Below are positions 40,556-51,499 of a DNA stretch of 64,000 bases, piece after piece; positions within the stretch are counted from its first letter, which is position 1, and every line of letters starts with the position of its first letter. A model generated the notes under the pieces. It made no database searches, was not told the DNA's origin, and worked only from the letters and a program-made list of their open reading frames with translations. A program made the position numbers and the translations under genes. Source of the stretch: Cyanoderma ruficeps (lineage: Eukaryota > Chordata > Aves > Passeriformes > Timaliidae); contig VZDJ01000047.1 in assembly GCA_008694505.1 (NCBI GenBank), forward strand, positions 4,508,087 through 4,572,086, written 5' to 3'.

Positions 40556-41299
40556 AGTGCTGTGTCTCCACTGCTCTCTCATCTGCTTTGCTGCAGTGAT
40601 CAGAGGTGTCAGGCTGGAGAGGCTTGGCTGATGATAAAAATGGATGCTGCCAAAAGAATAAAAAAATAAAGAAACGAAGCATTACTAAAAATTAACAACC
40701 TGAATATACAACAGCAGACAGTTTTACAATTTACAAAAAAGATGAAATGTGGGATGGAAAAGATGTTAAAGTGTTACTCTCCTAACCTGGGACTAAGATA
40801 AATTTGGCCTCAATAATGGCAGTCCCCACCAGCTGATGCATTAACATTTTTAGAGATTAAGACCAGGCAGTGTGTCCTGCTCTGAAAGGTATCACTGCCT
40901 TCCAGCAAAATACCTGGCCCTGCTTGTGTAGAAGTCACTGACTTGAACTTACCCTTGGCCAACTGGCTCAGCTTCAGTGTGTTTCCTGGCAGGCTCCCCC
41001 ATGCTCACAGCATTCCCTGAAAGAAACAACGGGAAAGGTGCTCACTCCAGGATGAAATCCCACCTTGCAGCAGAGCCAAAATGCAGCCCCGCTCTCTGGG
41101 GCTCTGAACCCCTTGGACTCAGGTGGGCAAGAGCAATAAACTACTCCGTGACATTCAGCTGCAGAGGAACACTGAGTGCAGCTGATGCTCACACACACCC
41201 CCTGCTCTGGCAGACAAGGCAGAGAGCAGACGTGCTCAGCTGCATCAGGCACCTCTCTCCTCTCCCCTCTGGCTGCAGGGCTGTGCTGCTGGCAGAATG

Positions 41300-41760
41300 C
41301 TCAGCCCATGATGCCTCAGCAGAGGGAGGTTCACTGTCCTCTTCCCAAAACAGTGGCACTTCACCATCCTCTTTCCACACAGTGGGATGTTCATGGTGCT
41401 CTTTCTGCACAGAGATGTTGTCCCTCCTCTTCCCACATTGTATGATTCTTCCCAGCTACTGGATGTTCCCCATCCTGGTCCCACACTGCTGGATGTTTGC
41501 CCTCCTCTTCCCACGCTGTGAGATCTTTGCTGTCCTTCTTCTTGCACTACAGGATGTTTCCACTCCTCATCCCACGCCACAAGGCATTTTCCATCCTTGA
41601 TCCACACTGCTGGAGCTTTGCTGTCATCTTCCAGAATGGCAGAAAATTCACCACCATCTTCAAGAACCATGGGAAGTTCACTGTTGTCTCTGAGAGCAGA
41701 GGGAAGTTCACTTTGTTCCTCCTTTCCAGCCTTCTTGTCTTTCTCCTCTTTAGCCTTCTC
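41300..41760. repeat. Degenerate 30-36 bp minisatellite, open on the minus strand
   Basis: Imperfect units of the type CACACTGCTGGATGTTTGCC followed by CTCCTCTTCC. The minus strand is open across the array (41245-41838, 197 codons) and reads as 10-12-residue acidic units (SELPSALRDN, SELPMVLEDG, EFSAILEDD) after a Lys/Glu/Ser-rich start. No known domain is recognised, and coding status is undecided. Confidence 0.65.
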
Positions 41761-42399
41761 TTTGGAGACAGAGCTAGAGGATGCCCTGATGCAGCTTTTT
41801 GGAGAGGCAGTAGCGTGAGGGACAGGATGTTGTATCACATTTATGGCCTTATTTATCCTCAGCTACACATCCAGCTGCGCTAAGGAGAAATAACATTCTG
41901 GGGTGTTCAAACTAACAGTGGGCTAAAGTAGACATTGCCACTTATGGTTGTGAATTAGACACTCCACCAAGGCTAAAACCAGCACGCAATCTTCTGTCTG
42001 CAAAATCATTCCTGCAGCTGTTCAAAAGCTCTTCAACAGGAAAGGAGAAAACAGCCGGGGATCCCTTAGCTTCTGTTGCTGCAAAGACACTGGCAGGAAA
42101 TTTCAGTCAGCCCACCAGGCTGGCACTCAACTGTAACACACCAAAGGCTCCTTTCCAATCAAAAAAGGAGGAGCTTCTCGGTAGTGTGAGATGCCCTGCA
42201 AAGGGAGAGGGAAAATTAACCAGATGCTGTCAGGAAAATAAACTGTCCGTGCTGGAAAATCCCATACAACAAAGCAACCCCAAGAGAGAGCGTTCTGCTT
42301 TCAAAAAACTCCCTGCAGGAGTTCTTTCATCGAACGCGCCGCCGCGTACAAGAGGACAGCGACCACACGGAGCATCGCAGCCCGCGGTGAGCTCGGACA

Positions 42400-42482
42400 C
42401 GCACACACAGAGCCCTGGGCCCTTCCACACTCGCACACACAGACACACACACAGAGCCCTGGGCCCTTCCACACTCACACTC
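42400..42482. repeat. Short tandem duplication, CACACA-rich
   Basis: Two copies of ACACACAGAGCCCTGGGCCC followed by TTCCACACTC, lying in the downstream part of the LRCH2 CpG island. Confidence 0.8.
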
Positions 42483-42986
42483 CCCTGTGCTCTCGCACTC
42501 GCTCACTCACAGCCGCTCGCCCCCCACCTCCCCAGGCACCTCCGGGTCCCCGCTCCGCCCGCACACAGCGGGCTCAGCCTGCCCCGCTCACAGCCCGCAC
42601 CTGCACAGGGACGCTCGCCCCGCACTCACGCCGCACGACCGGCCCCCGGTGCGCCCAGCGGGGCAGCCCCGACACCGCAGCCCCGCATCCTCCACACCCC
42701 GTCCCGCTGCCTGCACCGAGAGCCCCCCAAACGCCGAGCCTCCCCACCGGCCCCCACTGTCTTCACACACCGGGGTCCCTGCTCCTCATCCCGAGCGGCC
42801 GCTCCCGTGGCACCACAGCCTTCCCCTGCCACCGCCTCCGGAGACCTTCCCGCTGCATCCCCGCACCGGGGCCCCGCAGCCGCCACCGCCCGGCCCCAGC
42901 GGCCGCCACAGCGGCTACTCCGCTATCAGCGCCGGGCCCGCAGCACGCCCGCAGCCCCGGCCCGGCCATGTCAGGGCCCCCCTCAC

Positions 42987-43278
42987 CTGCTTGCGTGGTG
43001 TCGCTCAGGTCGCAGCCGCTGCCGGGGAAGTCGCGCAGCTTCCTCCCGCTCAGGCACAGGATGCCCGAGCTGCCCGCCTCCTCCAGGGCCCGCTCCAGGC
43101 TGCGCACCGTGTGCGACTGCGGCAGAGCCGCCGCGCCCCAGTGCGGCCCGGACGAGAAGGACAGAGTCAAGTGCGCGGGGATGCCGAGCCCCGCTGCCCC
43201 ACTCCCGGGCGCCGTCCCGGTCCCGGTGCCGCTGCCGGTGCCGTTGTTGCCGCCACCGCCCCCTTGCCCGGCCGCCAT
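42987..43278 (-). CDS. LRCH2: LRCH2, first coding exon
   Basis: This is the first coding exon of leucine-rich repeat and calponin-homology protein 2, a cytoplasmic scaffold-type protein (LRRs followed by a C-terminal CH domain); only 97 codons plus one base lie here. The peptide starts MAAGQGGGGGNNGTG, has a Gly/Thr-rich tract, then HTVRSLERALEEAGSSGI and SGRKLRDFPGSG, and ends LSDTTQA. As I remember human LRCH2 the second half is almost identical (HTVRSLDRALEEAGSSGI, DLTDTTQAD), closer than LRCH1 or LRCH3. The start is the ATG at 43276-43278 in a strong context (AAGATGG); the open frame continues upstream only through a GTG codon. The exon ends one base into a codon at a GTGAGG donor (42981-42986), which fits an Asp codon completed by exon 2. 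The rest of the gene lies toward position 1 and beyond. Paralogue choice is confident but from memory. Confidence 0.9.
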
Positions 43279-43620
43279 CTTGACCGGCCCCTCCACAACA
43301 ACGGCCGCGGCCGCTGCGCAGGCGCCGCGGGGCCCGCAGGGGGCGCCGCGGGACGAGGAGGGGCTTCGCGGCGCCCCTCGGCCGCGACAACCAATCCGCC
43401 GGGGCGGCGGCGGCGCCCAGGGGCGGGGCTGTGTGCCCCAGGGACGCTAGGGGGCGCTGCCGGGGATGAGGGGACCGGGACCGAAGCGGGATCGGGACCG
43501 GAGCGGCCCGCGGGGGCATCCCGGGAACGGGATCGGGCGCAGGAGCGGGATCGGGCAGCGGGGACATCCCGGGAGCGGGGGGAGCACGGAAGGGAGGGAC
43601 GGGAGCTCTCCTGTACCGGC

Positions 43621-44537
43621 AGCATCAGAGCCTCCGCGGCCTCTGCCTCGCAAACTCGGCACCGGCACAGCCGGACACGGACTAAGGAACCCCGCGGGTG
43701 GCAGCAGGAAAATCACCCAGGAATCGTCCGTGGAGGAACAAAGGGAAGACGAGCGAACGCCTCACCCTGAAAGGGGTCAAGGAACACTCACAAAAGCTCC
43801 ACAGACACCAATGCCCGTAGCTCAGAGTGTGAAAGGGCAGTGAGGAGACATAAATCAGAAGCCCATTGCAAGGTCCCAGGGCCCAGTCACATGAATAAAA
43901 TGATGGAGAACTGCCGGGATACTGGATGGATGGATAATTGCCTCCTTCACCATGTCATCAGTCCTTGTTAGGTGCTGCATATTTATCTTCCAAAAATTGC
44001 TCTGGAGCTGTGATTTAAGAAACGCCAAAGAAAGCCTCATAGACACACATTTTCATGCAATTGTCCTATGTTTCATAAGCAGCATCTGCTTTTAAGCCTT
44101 GGAACTCATGAAGATCCTTGCATTCTTGAATTGGTTAGGGTTGGCTTTTAGTTTCTTTTTGCATGCACATGTCATGCCTAATTTGGGGATCTAAGGGAAA
44201 TCCCCTCTACATGGGGTAGAGAAGACACTGGCCTTCAGCCAGCAACACCTCACTGCCAGACAGCTGAGCCATTATTGACCACCAAAGGACCAGCCCTGAA
44301 ATACCATGTGGGTGATGTCTGGGTGAAATTCAGTAGATCCAGAGCCTGGATCAGTGAGCAGCTCCTGAAGAGTGAAGGGTTCAGTCCTGCAGCAGCGCTG
44401 GGTGCATTTGGGGATCTCCCTGTCCTGGCACACAGACTGCCCTGCCAGCAAAGAGCTCTGTGTGCAAAATGCAGCTGTGGGGGGACAGGGGTCCCATTGT
44501 CACCTGCAAATACCGCTGCTGTTTGCTTCCTCTGGCC
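43621..44537. other. Intergenic, between LRCH2 promoter and exon-like block
   Basis: CpG content falls off after 43700. No recognised gene, LTR or CR1 fragment. Confidence 0.45.
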
Positions 44538-44630
44538 TTAGCTGTGGCTACTGGTGGGGGCTGTGGGATTCAAGCTTGAAGATGAGTATCTGCCAATCGG
44601 TCTGGCTGGGCCAGAGCTTCTGCTCCTGCC
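44538..44630 (-). other. Exon-like block, near-identical to an inverted copy at the window end
   Basis: On the minus strand this follows a splice-acceptor-like TTTTTTTCAG and is open to a stop in two of the three frames over most of its length. Frame 0 reads GRSRSSGPARPIG and ends in TAA at 44538-44540; frame 1 reads QEQKLWPSQTDW and ends in TAG a few bases earlier. About 80 bases (44558-44640) match the reverse complement of 63919-64000 with two differences. Identity stops about ten bases into the polypyrimidine side, as expected for a conserved exon edge. Gene identity is unknown; it might also be part of an unrecognised repeat. Confidence 0.4.
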
Positions 44631-45131
44631 CTGAAAAAAACTGTTTGTTCCCTAGAAAATACAAGGCAAACCTGTATAAACACTGCTGACTGCTGTCCTC
44701 GGTTGAGGTTCCAGCCAGAGAGGGTGGAGGGTGAATAAACTCAGACTGGTGTTGGGCCAAGTGTGTAGGATGATTTTGCCTGCAGACATGAAGTAGGAGG
44801 CACGGTGGCTCTGCAGCTGGCAAGAGTGAAGCAGAGCAGGAGCCAGGACCAGCTCCAGCACATAAATTCTACTAAACATCAGAGATAGTTGCTCTGAGTT
44901 TCCAAAGCATGTGGGTCTGCACTGGGCCAGCTCAGAAATGCAGACTGGTTGTCCTCCCTCTCGGCCACATCACTCAGCCTCTCACTTTTTAGAGCCCAAG
45001 TTAGATAGAGAAAGAGGTTAAGCTCTCTTTGAAATAGGCCTGACAAATTGCCAAAGGGTTAAAAGATTTTTTTGTCACCGGAATTCTTGTGTATGAGGGG
45101 CCTTTTTTCTTTAACCAAAAACTCACTGTAC

Positions 45132-45278
45132 CTGCAGGTTCTCCTACAGAAAGCAAGCCAAGCTTGCTCAGTCTGCTCAGACACACTCTCACATCTTCAA
45201 AGGAACTGAAGTTTCCCATAGAGTAGGCTTGAAGCAATGTCTGAGGCTTTTCCTAACAGCTCACCAAAAAGTCCCAAT
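45132..45278 (-). pseudogene. Possible exon of an unrecognised minus-strand gene or pseudogene
   Basis: 147 bp bounded on the minus strand by a CAGTTTGCAG acceptor and a CTGCAG|GTACAGTGAG donor. One frame reads LGLFGELLGKASDIASSLLY, then meets a TGA; another frame is open for the second half (MGNFSSFEDVRVCLSRLSKL). That pattern suggests a broken coding exon, or chance. Read in phase 2 it would join both the small exon at 45364-45392 and the block at 44538-44630 in frame. I do not recognise the protein. Confidence 0.3.
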
Positions 45279-45363
45279 CTGCAAACTGTCCTGAGCAAAT
45301 TGCTGCTTACTGGGGCAAAAGCCTGAAAGCTGATTGCGTGTTCCTGTGGTAGAGCAGATTTAC

Positions 45364-45392
45364 CTGTCGGGGTCATTTATCACCTCCAGTAA
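45364..45392 (-). pseudogene. Possible 29-bp mini-exon
   Basis: On the minus strand, TCTGGTTCTGCAG acceptor, then 29 bases reading LLEVINDPD, then a CAG|GTAAAT donor. Its phase fits the segment at 45132-45278. Support is splice context and frame only. Confidence 0.25.
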
Positions 45393-45852
45393 CTGCAGAA
45401 CCAGAACAGATGTCTGGAATGCTAAAGTCTAATTACTTTTATTTATAATGGATTTCACAGCCTTTCAACAGTTCTTTTTCCCCATGCCCTCCTTTCTTTG
45501 TCATTTCACAAGCAAAATCAGTTACTAGTTTAGTGGCAGAAGGCTCCCTAAACCAACCTTCCTGGCACAAAGAGCAGTAAGCCATAGCTGTGCCATCCCT
45601 CAGTTTCTCCTCTAAAACAGAGATTGTTGCATTTTCTCATTTATTATAGAAGCCGAGTACAGGAAGAGATGGAAACACTCAGATGTCATGAGACTGCACA
45701 AGACAAACATATTTTATTGCAGCCATGCCAGACAGAGTTGAGTTTCAGGAGTTTGACTTTCTGAAAATCCCACACTTCCATGAAGAGCTTCCACTTTGAA
45801 AGTCTTTGTGGTTACCCACATCTGCTCCAGATGAGATGAAAACTCATAGATA

Positions 45853-46103
45853 AGACTTCAACAAATTTCATGTTAATGCCTCGAGGAATGAGATCTAGAT
45901 CAGGCTTCAACAAATTTCATGTTAATGCCTTGAGGAATGAGATCTAGATCAGGCTTCAACAAATTTCATGTTAATGCCTCAAGGAATGAGATCTAGATCA
46001 GGCTTCAACAAATTTCATGTTAATGCCTCAAGGAATGAGATCTAGATCAGGCTTCAACAAATTTCATATTAATGCCTCAAAGAATGAGATGTAGATCAGG
46101 CTT
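45853..46103. repeat. 49-bp tandem repeat, five copies
   Basis: Copies start at 45853, 45902, 45951, 46000 and 46049 with a 6-base partial sixth. The unit begins AGGCTTCAACAAATTTCATG and ends GATCTAGATC. Copies differ by one to three bases, so the array is recent. Confidence 0.97.
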
Positions 46104-48133
46104 TGTTCTGTCTAACTTTCAGCATGGAATGCAAGATGTGGTTACTCCCAAACCCTGCAGTGAGGCAGCCCTTGGCACAGCTGGCCCAAGCCATGCTCAG
46201 AACAAGGAGTGAGAGCCGTGTGCCCGTCCTGCTGCTCTGCCTGTGCTGCTGCACCTCCTCTCAGCACCATTGCTCACAGACCCAGAGCTCCCCAGGGCAC
46301 TGCCTTCTGCAGACAGCCAGACGGGATTATCTGTAGTGTTGGTGTGAAATTGATTATGACAGCGGGGACAACAAGAGTGGAGTCACCTTTGGCAGTGCAC
46401 AGCGTGTGCTGCAGGCTGTGTGCCAGGGCAGGCCTGTGGTCAGGACACCAAAGCACAGTGACAAAGCCCAGGTGCTGCCCAGGGCGTTGTGCAGAGTGAT
46501 GCTCCCTCAACACCTCCACAGAGCTGCCAGGCCTCTGCCAGGCCACACAAGCTCTGGGCACCTATGGCCAAACAACAGGGATTGTCAACTGCAGGGAGAC
46601 CCCTGAAACCTTCAGTATTCCTGAGTTAAATACCTGAGGTGAACGCAGAGCAAGGCTTTGTCAGTCTAGACTGCCATTTGCTTAGAGAAATTAAATCCTT
46701 CTGAAATGCCAGCACTGACATTTTTTGCATCCTTTAGAGACTTCCTTTTGCTTTAAGCCATTAAACGAGAGCTCTCCTACTGTTCTTGCTGTGCTTCTTT
46801 ATAAGTAGTTATCAGTACTCCTCCATGGGTGAGACACTGAGGTAGCACAGTCGCTGTTCCTTCAACACTCCCATGATCCTGGTGCCATCTCCTCGATGTC
46901 TCTTCAAATCCTTTGTGTTTACTTTACTTATCAGCACATGCTCTATGTGTCATGGATATTGCTTTTCTTCTTCGAGACCTGCAGGTGTGCACAGCTTCCC
47001 ACAGGCAGTTAAAATCATCTCCAAATACCTGGATTCAAGATCCATACTAAAGTGGCACCATCTGGCCCATTTTGAAAGCAAAGCAGGAAAATTATACATA
47101 TATTCCTTCTTAGATCAAAAGGCAAATGCCACTCTATGTCTGCTAAAGGGCAGTCATTTACCTGAAACACCATTTTAAAGAGCTAGAAATAGCTCAAAAT
47201 ACTCCAGCATCTGATGCTTGAATAGAAAAAAGCAAGCAGGATTTTGTCCAGCTGCCTTGGCAAGCAGTATCTGTCCTTATTGTCTTTTTTGTACAGACCA
47301 CAATAAGAGAGCAGGTCCACTAATGAGAATATTCCCAGGACCTTTCCCATTGGGAGCATCTGATTCATTGCACGGCTAGCAATGCTTCATTGAGCAGGAG
47401 GAGACAGTTCTGAAGGCAGTGGGGAGGGGAGCTGCTCTCCTTAAAGACGTCATTTCAATCCCCACCTATTCCAGCTACATCCACTGGAAATACCTTCCTG
47501 TTGTGCTGAAGAGGCCTTTGTCCCTCGCTGATCATTTTGATGTGATTTCAAACAGGATTTATCCTTTTATTCTATTTTGAATAACTTGTTTGATGTGCAG
47601 CAGCATACTTGCCTTGCTTGTTTCTTGGAGAGATTAGAAATGTACCCCATTCAGTGAAGGTTTACTTTAACACCGAGAGATCCCTAAAAGCAGCACAAAC
47701 TGAAACTACTCCTACATGACAACAAGCAGCACGGCCAAGGGTTGTGCATCTGTGGATCTCCATTTGCTGGAATGTTGCTTGGCTGGTTACAGATTGCACT
47801 GAAGCTCCCTGACATCCTGTACATGTGCCTTTTTTGTGGGATAACTGTGGGACACTGCATAGTCCAGAGGTCCAGCTTATGGGTGTTGTAGCAGCGGTTT
47901 TGCGTGTGCCAAGCTGAGATGACAATTTTAATACACATACAGAGAGACAGGGGGAGAAAAAGCCAACAACTCCTCTCTAAAAAGCTCAGTTTTGCTCTAT
48001 GCAGGCTGTATCTGTTAATTTTGTAAGAAGCAAAGCAAGAATTTTGTCATTATCCGTGGCTGATCTTGTTTTCCCTGAGCAGAGCCCAGTGATTGTGTAC
48101 CTCAGCTACTTTATAGCAGACAGTGGCTGAGGT

Positions 48134-48197
48134 ATACACAGCAACCTTCTGCATAAAAACTGAACTACACAGCAACCTTCTGCATAAAAACTGAACC
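48134..48197. repeat. 31-bp direct duplication
   Basis: TACACAGCAACCTTCTGCAT followed by AAAAACTGAAC occurs twice in tandem. Confidence 0.9.
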
Positions 48198-50794
48198 ATC
48201 ATCACCAGTGTAGTTCATTCTGAGAATGGCTAAAATAAAGCAATATTGGTGTAACTAGAATTTTCTTCAAACCGCCTGAAGAAGTGTTTTGTTTTCTTCC
48301 ATCTTCTCAAGAAGATGATTTTCAAGTGCTAACGTATGGTTGAAAGGCCATGTTCAGCATCTAACAATAAAACATAAGCTCTTTCTAGTGGTGGTTCACC
48401 AATTTCCAAGCTATTGTAGCTGTACTGCTAGCAGTGTTCCTCATGAAGAGATGAGAATGGTGGTCCTGGGGTTCTCATAAATTAAAAGGCCTAAACATCC
48501 TCCTTGTGGGCAAAACACAGTGTCACAAACGTGATCAGTCTTGGCCCGTTGAATTAAGTGATTGTTTATGCTTTGAGCAATTCTGGGAGAGGCTGGAAAG
48601 CTTCCATACCCTCAGATAAAAAATGTGTGCATGCAGATTCCAAGCCTTTCCTTGACACATATTCCCAAATCCACAAGTTCCCAAGAAAAAAATACAAACA
48701 TTTATTAGCACTTGAGTCATGTAGTTTTGGGTCCATTTCACTGAAAGTGAACAGTCATATATTTTGCAATTTTGTATTAAATTACTGTGATATGAGGTAC
48801 CCCTGGGAATGAAAGACAAAGTGACCAGTGTTAATTTTGAGATCACAGGACAAGATTTGTTACAATAAAAAATCATGACAAGCAATTTAACACGCAGAAG
48901 ATTCACTAAATCTACTTAGAGACCAAGAACACATTTCAGATAATACAAGTGCTTGACTGCTGGCATGTGTTCCTTTTCTCCCACTGAGTTTATTTTTGTT
49001 TAGTTTTAACTAAAAGCCTTCTAGGATTCCTTGAGGTTTCATTATATGACAAGAAGAGCATCTGATAAATTGCAAGGCCCAGTGCCCACCTGTTCTTTTG
49101 GAACAAGTTGGTCCTGCCTGTGCCTGACAAGGGGAAGAAATACCTGGTGCCCTTGGCAGAGGTGCCCCAGTGCTCTTCGAGGGCTCAGCTTGATGGTTTG
49201 TTGCCACAGGAACAGTGAGTCAACACAAAACACTTCTAAAAGAAAGCATAACATAAATATTTCCCCCCCGCCCCTCGTTTCTTTTTTCATTGTTTGTCTA
49301 TTAATCTCGCTTTTTAGTTGTGAAAGTCACATTCCTGACATGCCTTTTTTAGGATGCAGGGTCAAGTCTGTCTGCCAGACACCTGCAGTCCTCTCCAGCG
49401 CAGGGGCATTGTGCTCTAGAGGAGGTTCTGGCTCTTCAGACCTTGTCACCAACTCCACCATGTGTCACCTACACTGTTGATGTGAGAAATTACTCCGGAC
49501 TGAGGTGATGGCAGTGCTCAGACATACTAAGCAAATGGGACACTTGCCAAGATGTTAAGAGGTCACAGACTGGCAGTTGAGAGATAAGAGCACATATCAG
49601 CTCATACTTCCCAGATGAAGAAATATGGCTTGGAAAGGTTTTATCACTGCCCTTAATGCTATGCACTTGAAGGAAAGCAACTAATTAAACCTCTCAGCTG
49701 GCGAAGTGGAATTTTCATGAAGAAATGTCCTTTGAATATTTTAAGTTGCCATTTCTATACTCTGCCTTTGTCTTCTTTGGTCTTAAATGTTTGTTTTACT
49801 AAATGGGATCAAATAGAAACACCCATCTCACATCAATCTGCTTCCATGGTCATTCTGCAGCGTGACTGCAAAATACAGCAAAGGTTATTTGTTGCTCCCT
49901 CAGCACTGTTCTATTATTTTCTTTTGTGAAAGAACAACTCCCTAAACCAACACTTTCAGAAGCACTTATCTTTCCAAGAGCTGTACACATACCAGGAGGC
50001 AATTCTTGCCCTGATTGATCTGCGTGTAGAAATTTCTCTCCCATTTGAAGTGCAATGGGGGGAAAAAAAACCCAAAACTGTCTTGAAAACACAAAACATG
50101 CCGACATTGTTCACTATTTATGTGACCCCTATTACATACGTGGTGAGAAAGTTTATTTCACAGCATTTATCATATGGAGACTTCAGAGGAAAGCATGCTC
50201 CTCGCTTGATGCATGGCAGCCCTTTGGAAGAGATTGTTCTCCTATCTCTTTTTTATTTTTTCACCCGTCTTTAAAAGTAGAGGAAGATGGTTTGGCTCGC
50301 ATTTTGTATTCAAACTATAGAATAGCTTCGGTGCCATCATAACCAATGTGTCAGAGACTGAAAGATCCCCTGAAGAATGAGTTCTGCGAGTGATCGGGAA
50401 CGGGTGCTTCCTCCTCCGGGCGCCCACAAATACAGGCTCCATGCACGAATTTGAGCCACGAGTATCTCTGTTTGTAGAGTTGCCTTGTTTTTCTGGTCTT
50501 CAGAACACAGTAAGGTCATTCCGCGGTTCGCATGGCTCAGAATTGACCGCCGGGTTGTGAAGATACATCTGCCGCTGCCATAAACCCCGGAGGAGGAGGA
50601 TTCAGGGGGGGCAAAAGAAGTGTGTCAGCACAGTGACTGCGGAACGGTGCCTGAAGCAGAGACGAACAGAGGGGAGGTGCTGGTGGAAAGGATCAGAGAG
50701 GGTGCGAGGGCAGGGAGCCAGCGCAGGGCTGAGCGCAGGCGGGGGAGCAGCGCTGGTGCGGGCGGCGCAGGGACCGCGCAGTGCGGGCAAAGGG

Positions 50795-51338
50795 AGCCGG
50801 GCACAGGGCCGGGAGAGCCGGGAATAGAGGCAGGCAGAGCCGGGCACAGGGCCGGGAGAGCCGGGAATAGAGGCAGGCACAGCCGGGCACAGAGGCCAGG
50901 AGAACCGGGCATAGAGGCAGGCAAAGCCGGGCACAGGGGTCCGGAGAGCCGGGCACAGGGACAGGCAGGGCCCGGTATAGAAGCAGGCAGGGCTGGGCAC
51001 AGAGGCCGGAAGAGTCCGGGAGAGCCGGGCACAGAGACAGGCAAAGCCGGGCACCGGGGCAGGCAGGACCGGGCACAGAGGCCGGCAGAACCCGGGAGAA
51101 CCGGGCACCGGGGCAGGTAGGGCTGGGCACAGAGCCCGGGAGAGCCGGACACAGAAGCCGCCAGAGCCGGGCACTGAGACAGGCAGAGCTGGGCACAGGA
51201 GCCGGCGGAGCCGGCAGAGCCGGGACACAGGGGCCGGCAAGACCCAGGCACAGGGCCGGGAAAGCCGGGACACAGGGGCCGGCAAGAGCCGGGCACTGAC
51301 ACAGGCAGGGCCGGGCACAGGGGCAGGCAGGGCCGAGC
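50795..51338. repeat. GC-rich minisatellite upstream of the LUZP4/UIF-like gene
   Basis: About 540 bp built from variants of a 20-30 bp unit of the type GCCGGGCACAGAGGCAGGCA, often joined by GA or GAGA. Units vary in length and sequence, so it is an old or gene-converted array rather than a fresh expansion. It sits directly upstream of the promoter core and is probably hypervariable between individuals. Confidence 0.85.
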
Positions 51339-51417
51339 GGGACCCGGGGCGGGCGGGGGCCGGTGCGGGGCCGGCACATTCCGGGCAGGCGCAGTGAGGG
51401 CACAGCGCTCCGGGCCC

Positions 51418-51499
51418 ATGGAGGCGGCGGGGCCGCAGCCCGTGCCGGGCCCCGCGGCGGAGCCGCAGCCGGGGGCCGAGGAGATCGACATGTCCCTGG
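51418..51499 (+). CDS. LUZP4/UIF-like gene, exon 1 (N-terminus and start of UAP56-binding motif)
   Basis: Codes for 27 residues plus one base: a Pro/Ala/Glu-rich leader beginning MEAAGPQPVPG, then EEIDMSL, the first half of the UAP56-binding motif. It ends phase 1 at a GTAGGT donor (51500). The ATG at 51418 has G at +4 but C at -3, so its context is moderate. The exon lies at the downstream edge of the GC-rich minisatellite and CpG island. Confidence 0.85.

Larger units (their letters stand above)
42330..43620 (-). promoter_or_regulatory. LRCH2: CpG island and promoter region of LRCH2
   Basis: A sharply bounded CpG-dense block surrounds LRCH2 exon 1. Sequence immediately upstream on the minus strand (43279-43620) is rich in CG and GC-box-like GGGGCGG elements (for example near 43427) and has no obvious TATA box. 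It also carries short degenerate GGGATCGGGACCGG-type repeats at about 43475-43600. Long open frames on both strands here come from the lack of stop codons in GC-rich DNA. The transcription start cannot be placed from sequence alone. Confidence 0.75.
45393..50599. other. Intergenic region between LRCH2 and the LUZP4/UIF-like gene
   Basis: Apart from the 49-bp tandem repeat (45853-46103) and a 31-bp duplication (48134-48197), I recognise nothing with confidence. Several minus-strand frames of 60-120 codons have no recognised domain. One segment at about 46390-46436 has decent minus-strand splice edges (GACCACAG and AAAG|GTGACT) but no supporting context. Confidence 0.4.

Noticed and set aside
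42987..43278. Calling the exon LRCH3 or LRCH1
   Set aside because: LRCH3 neighbours FYTTD1 in mammals and so looked likely at first, but the residues HTVRSL, ALEEAGSSGI and LRDFPGSG fit LRCH2 much better.
42186..43770. Two long plus-strand frames (365 and 427 codons) across the LRCH2 CpG island
   Set aside because: They are antisense to LRCH2 exon 1, are Pro/Ala/Arg-rich in the manner of stop-poor GC-rich DNA, and match no family.
44558..44790. Reading 44558-44790 as a plus-strand LTR (TGTGGGATTC start, TATAAAC, AATAAA)
   Set aside because: The similarity with the copy at 63919-64000 ends before the TATA and poly(A)-like elements and extends left of the TG; an exon edge fits the similarity limits better.
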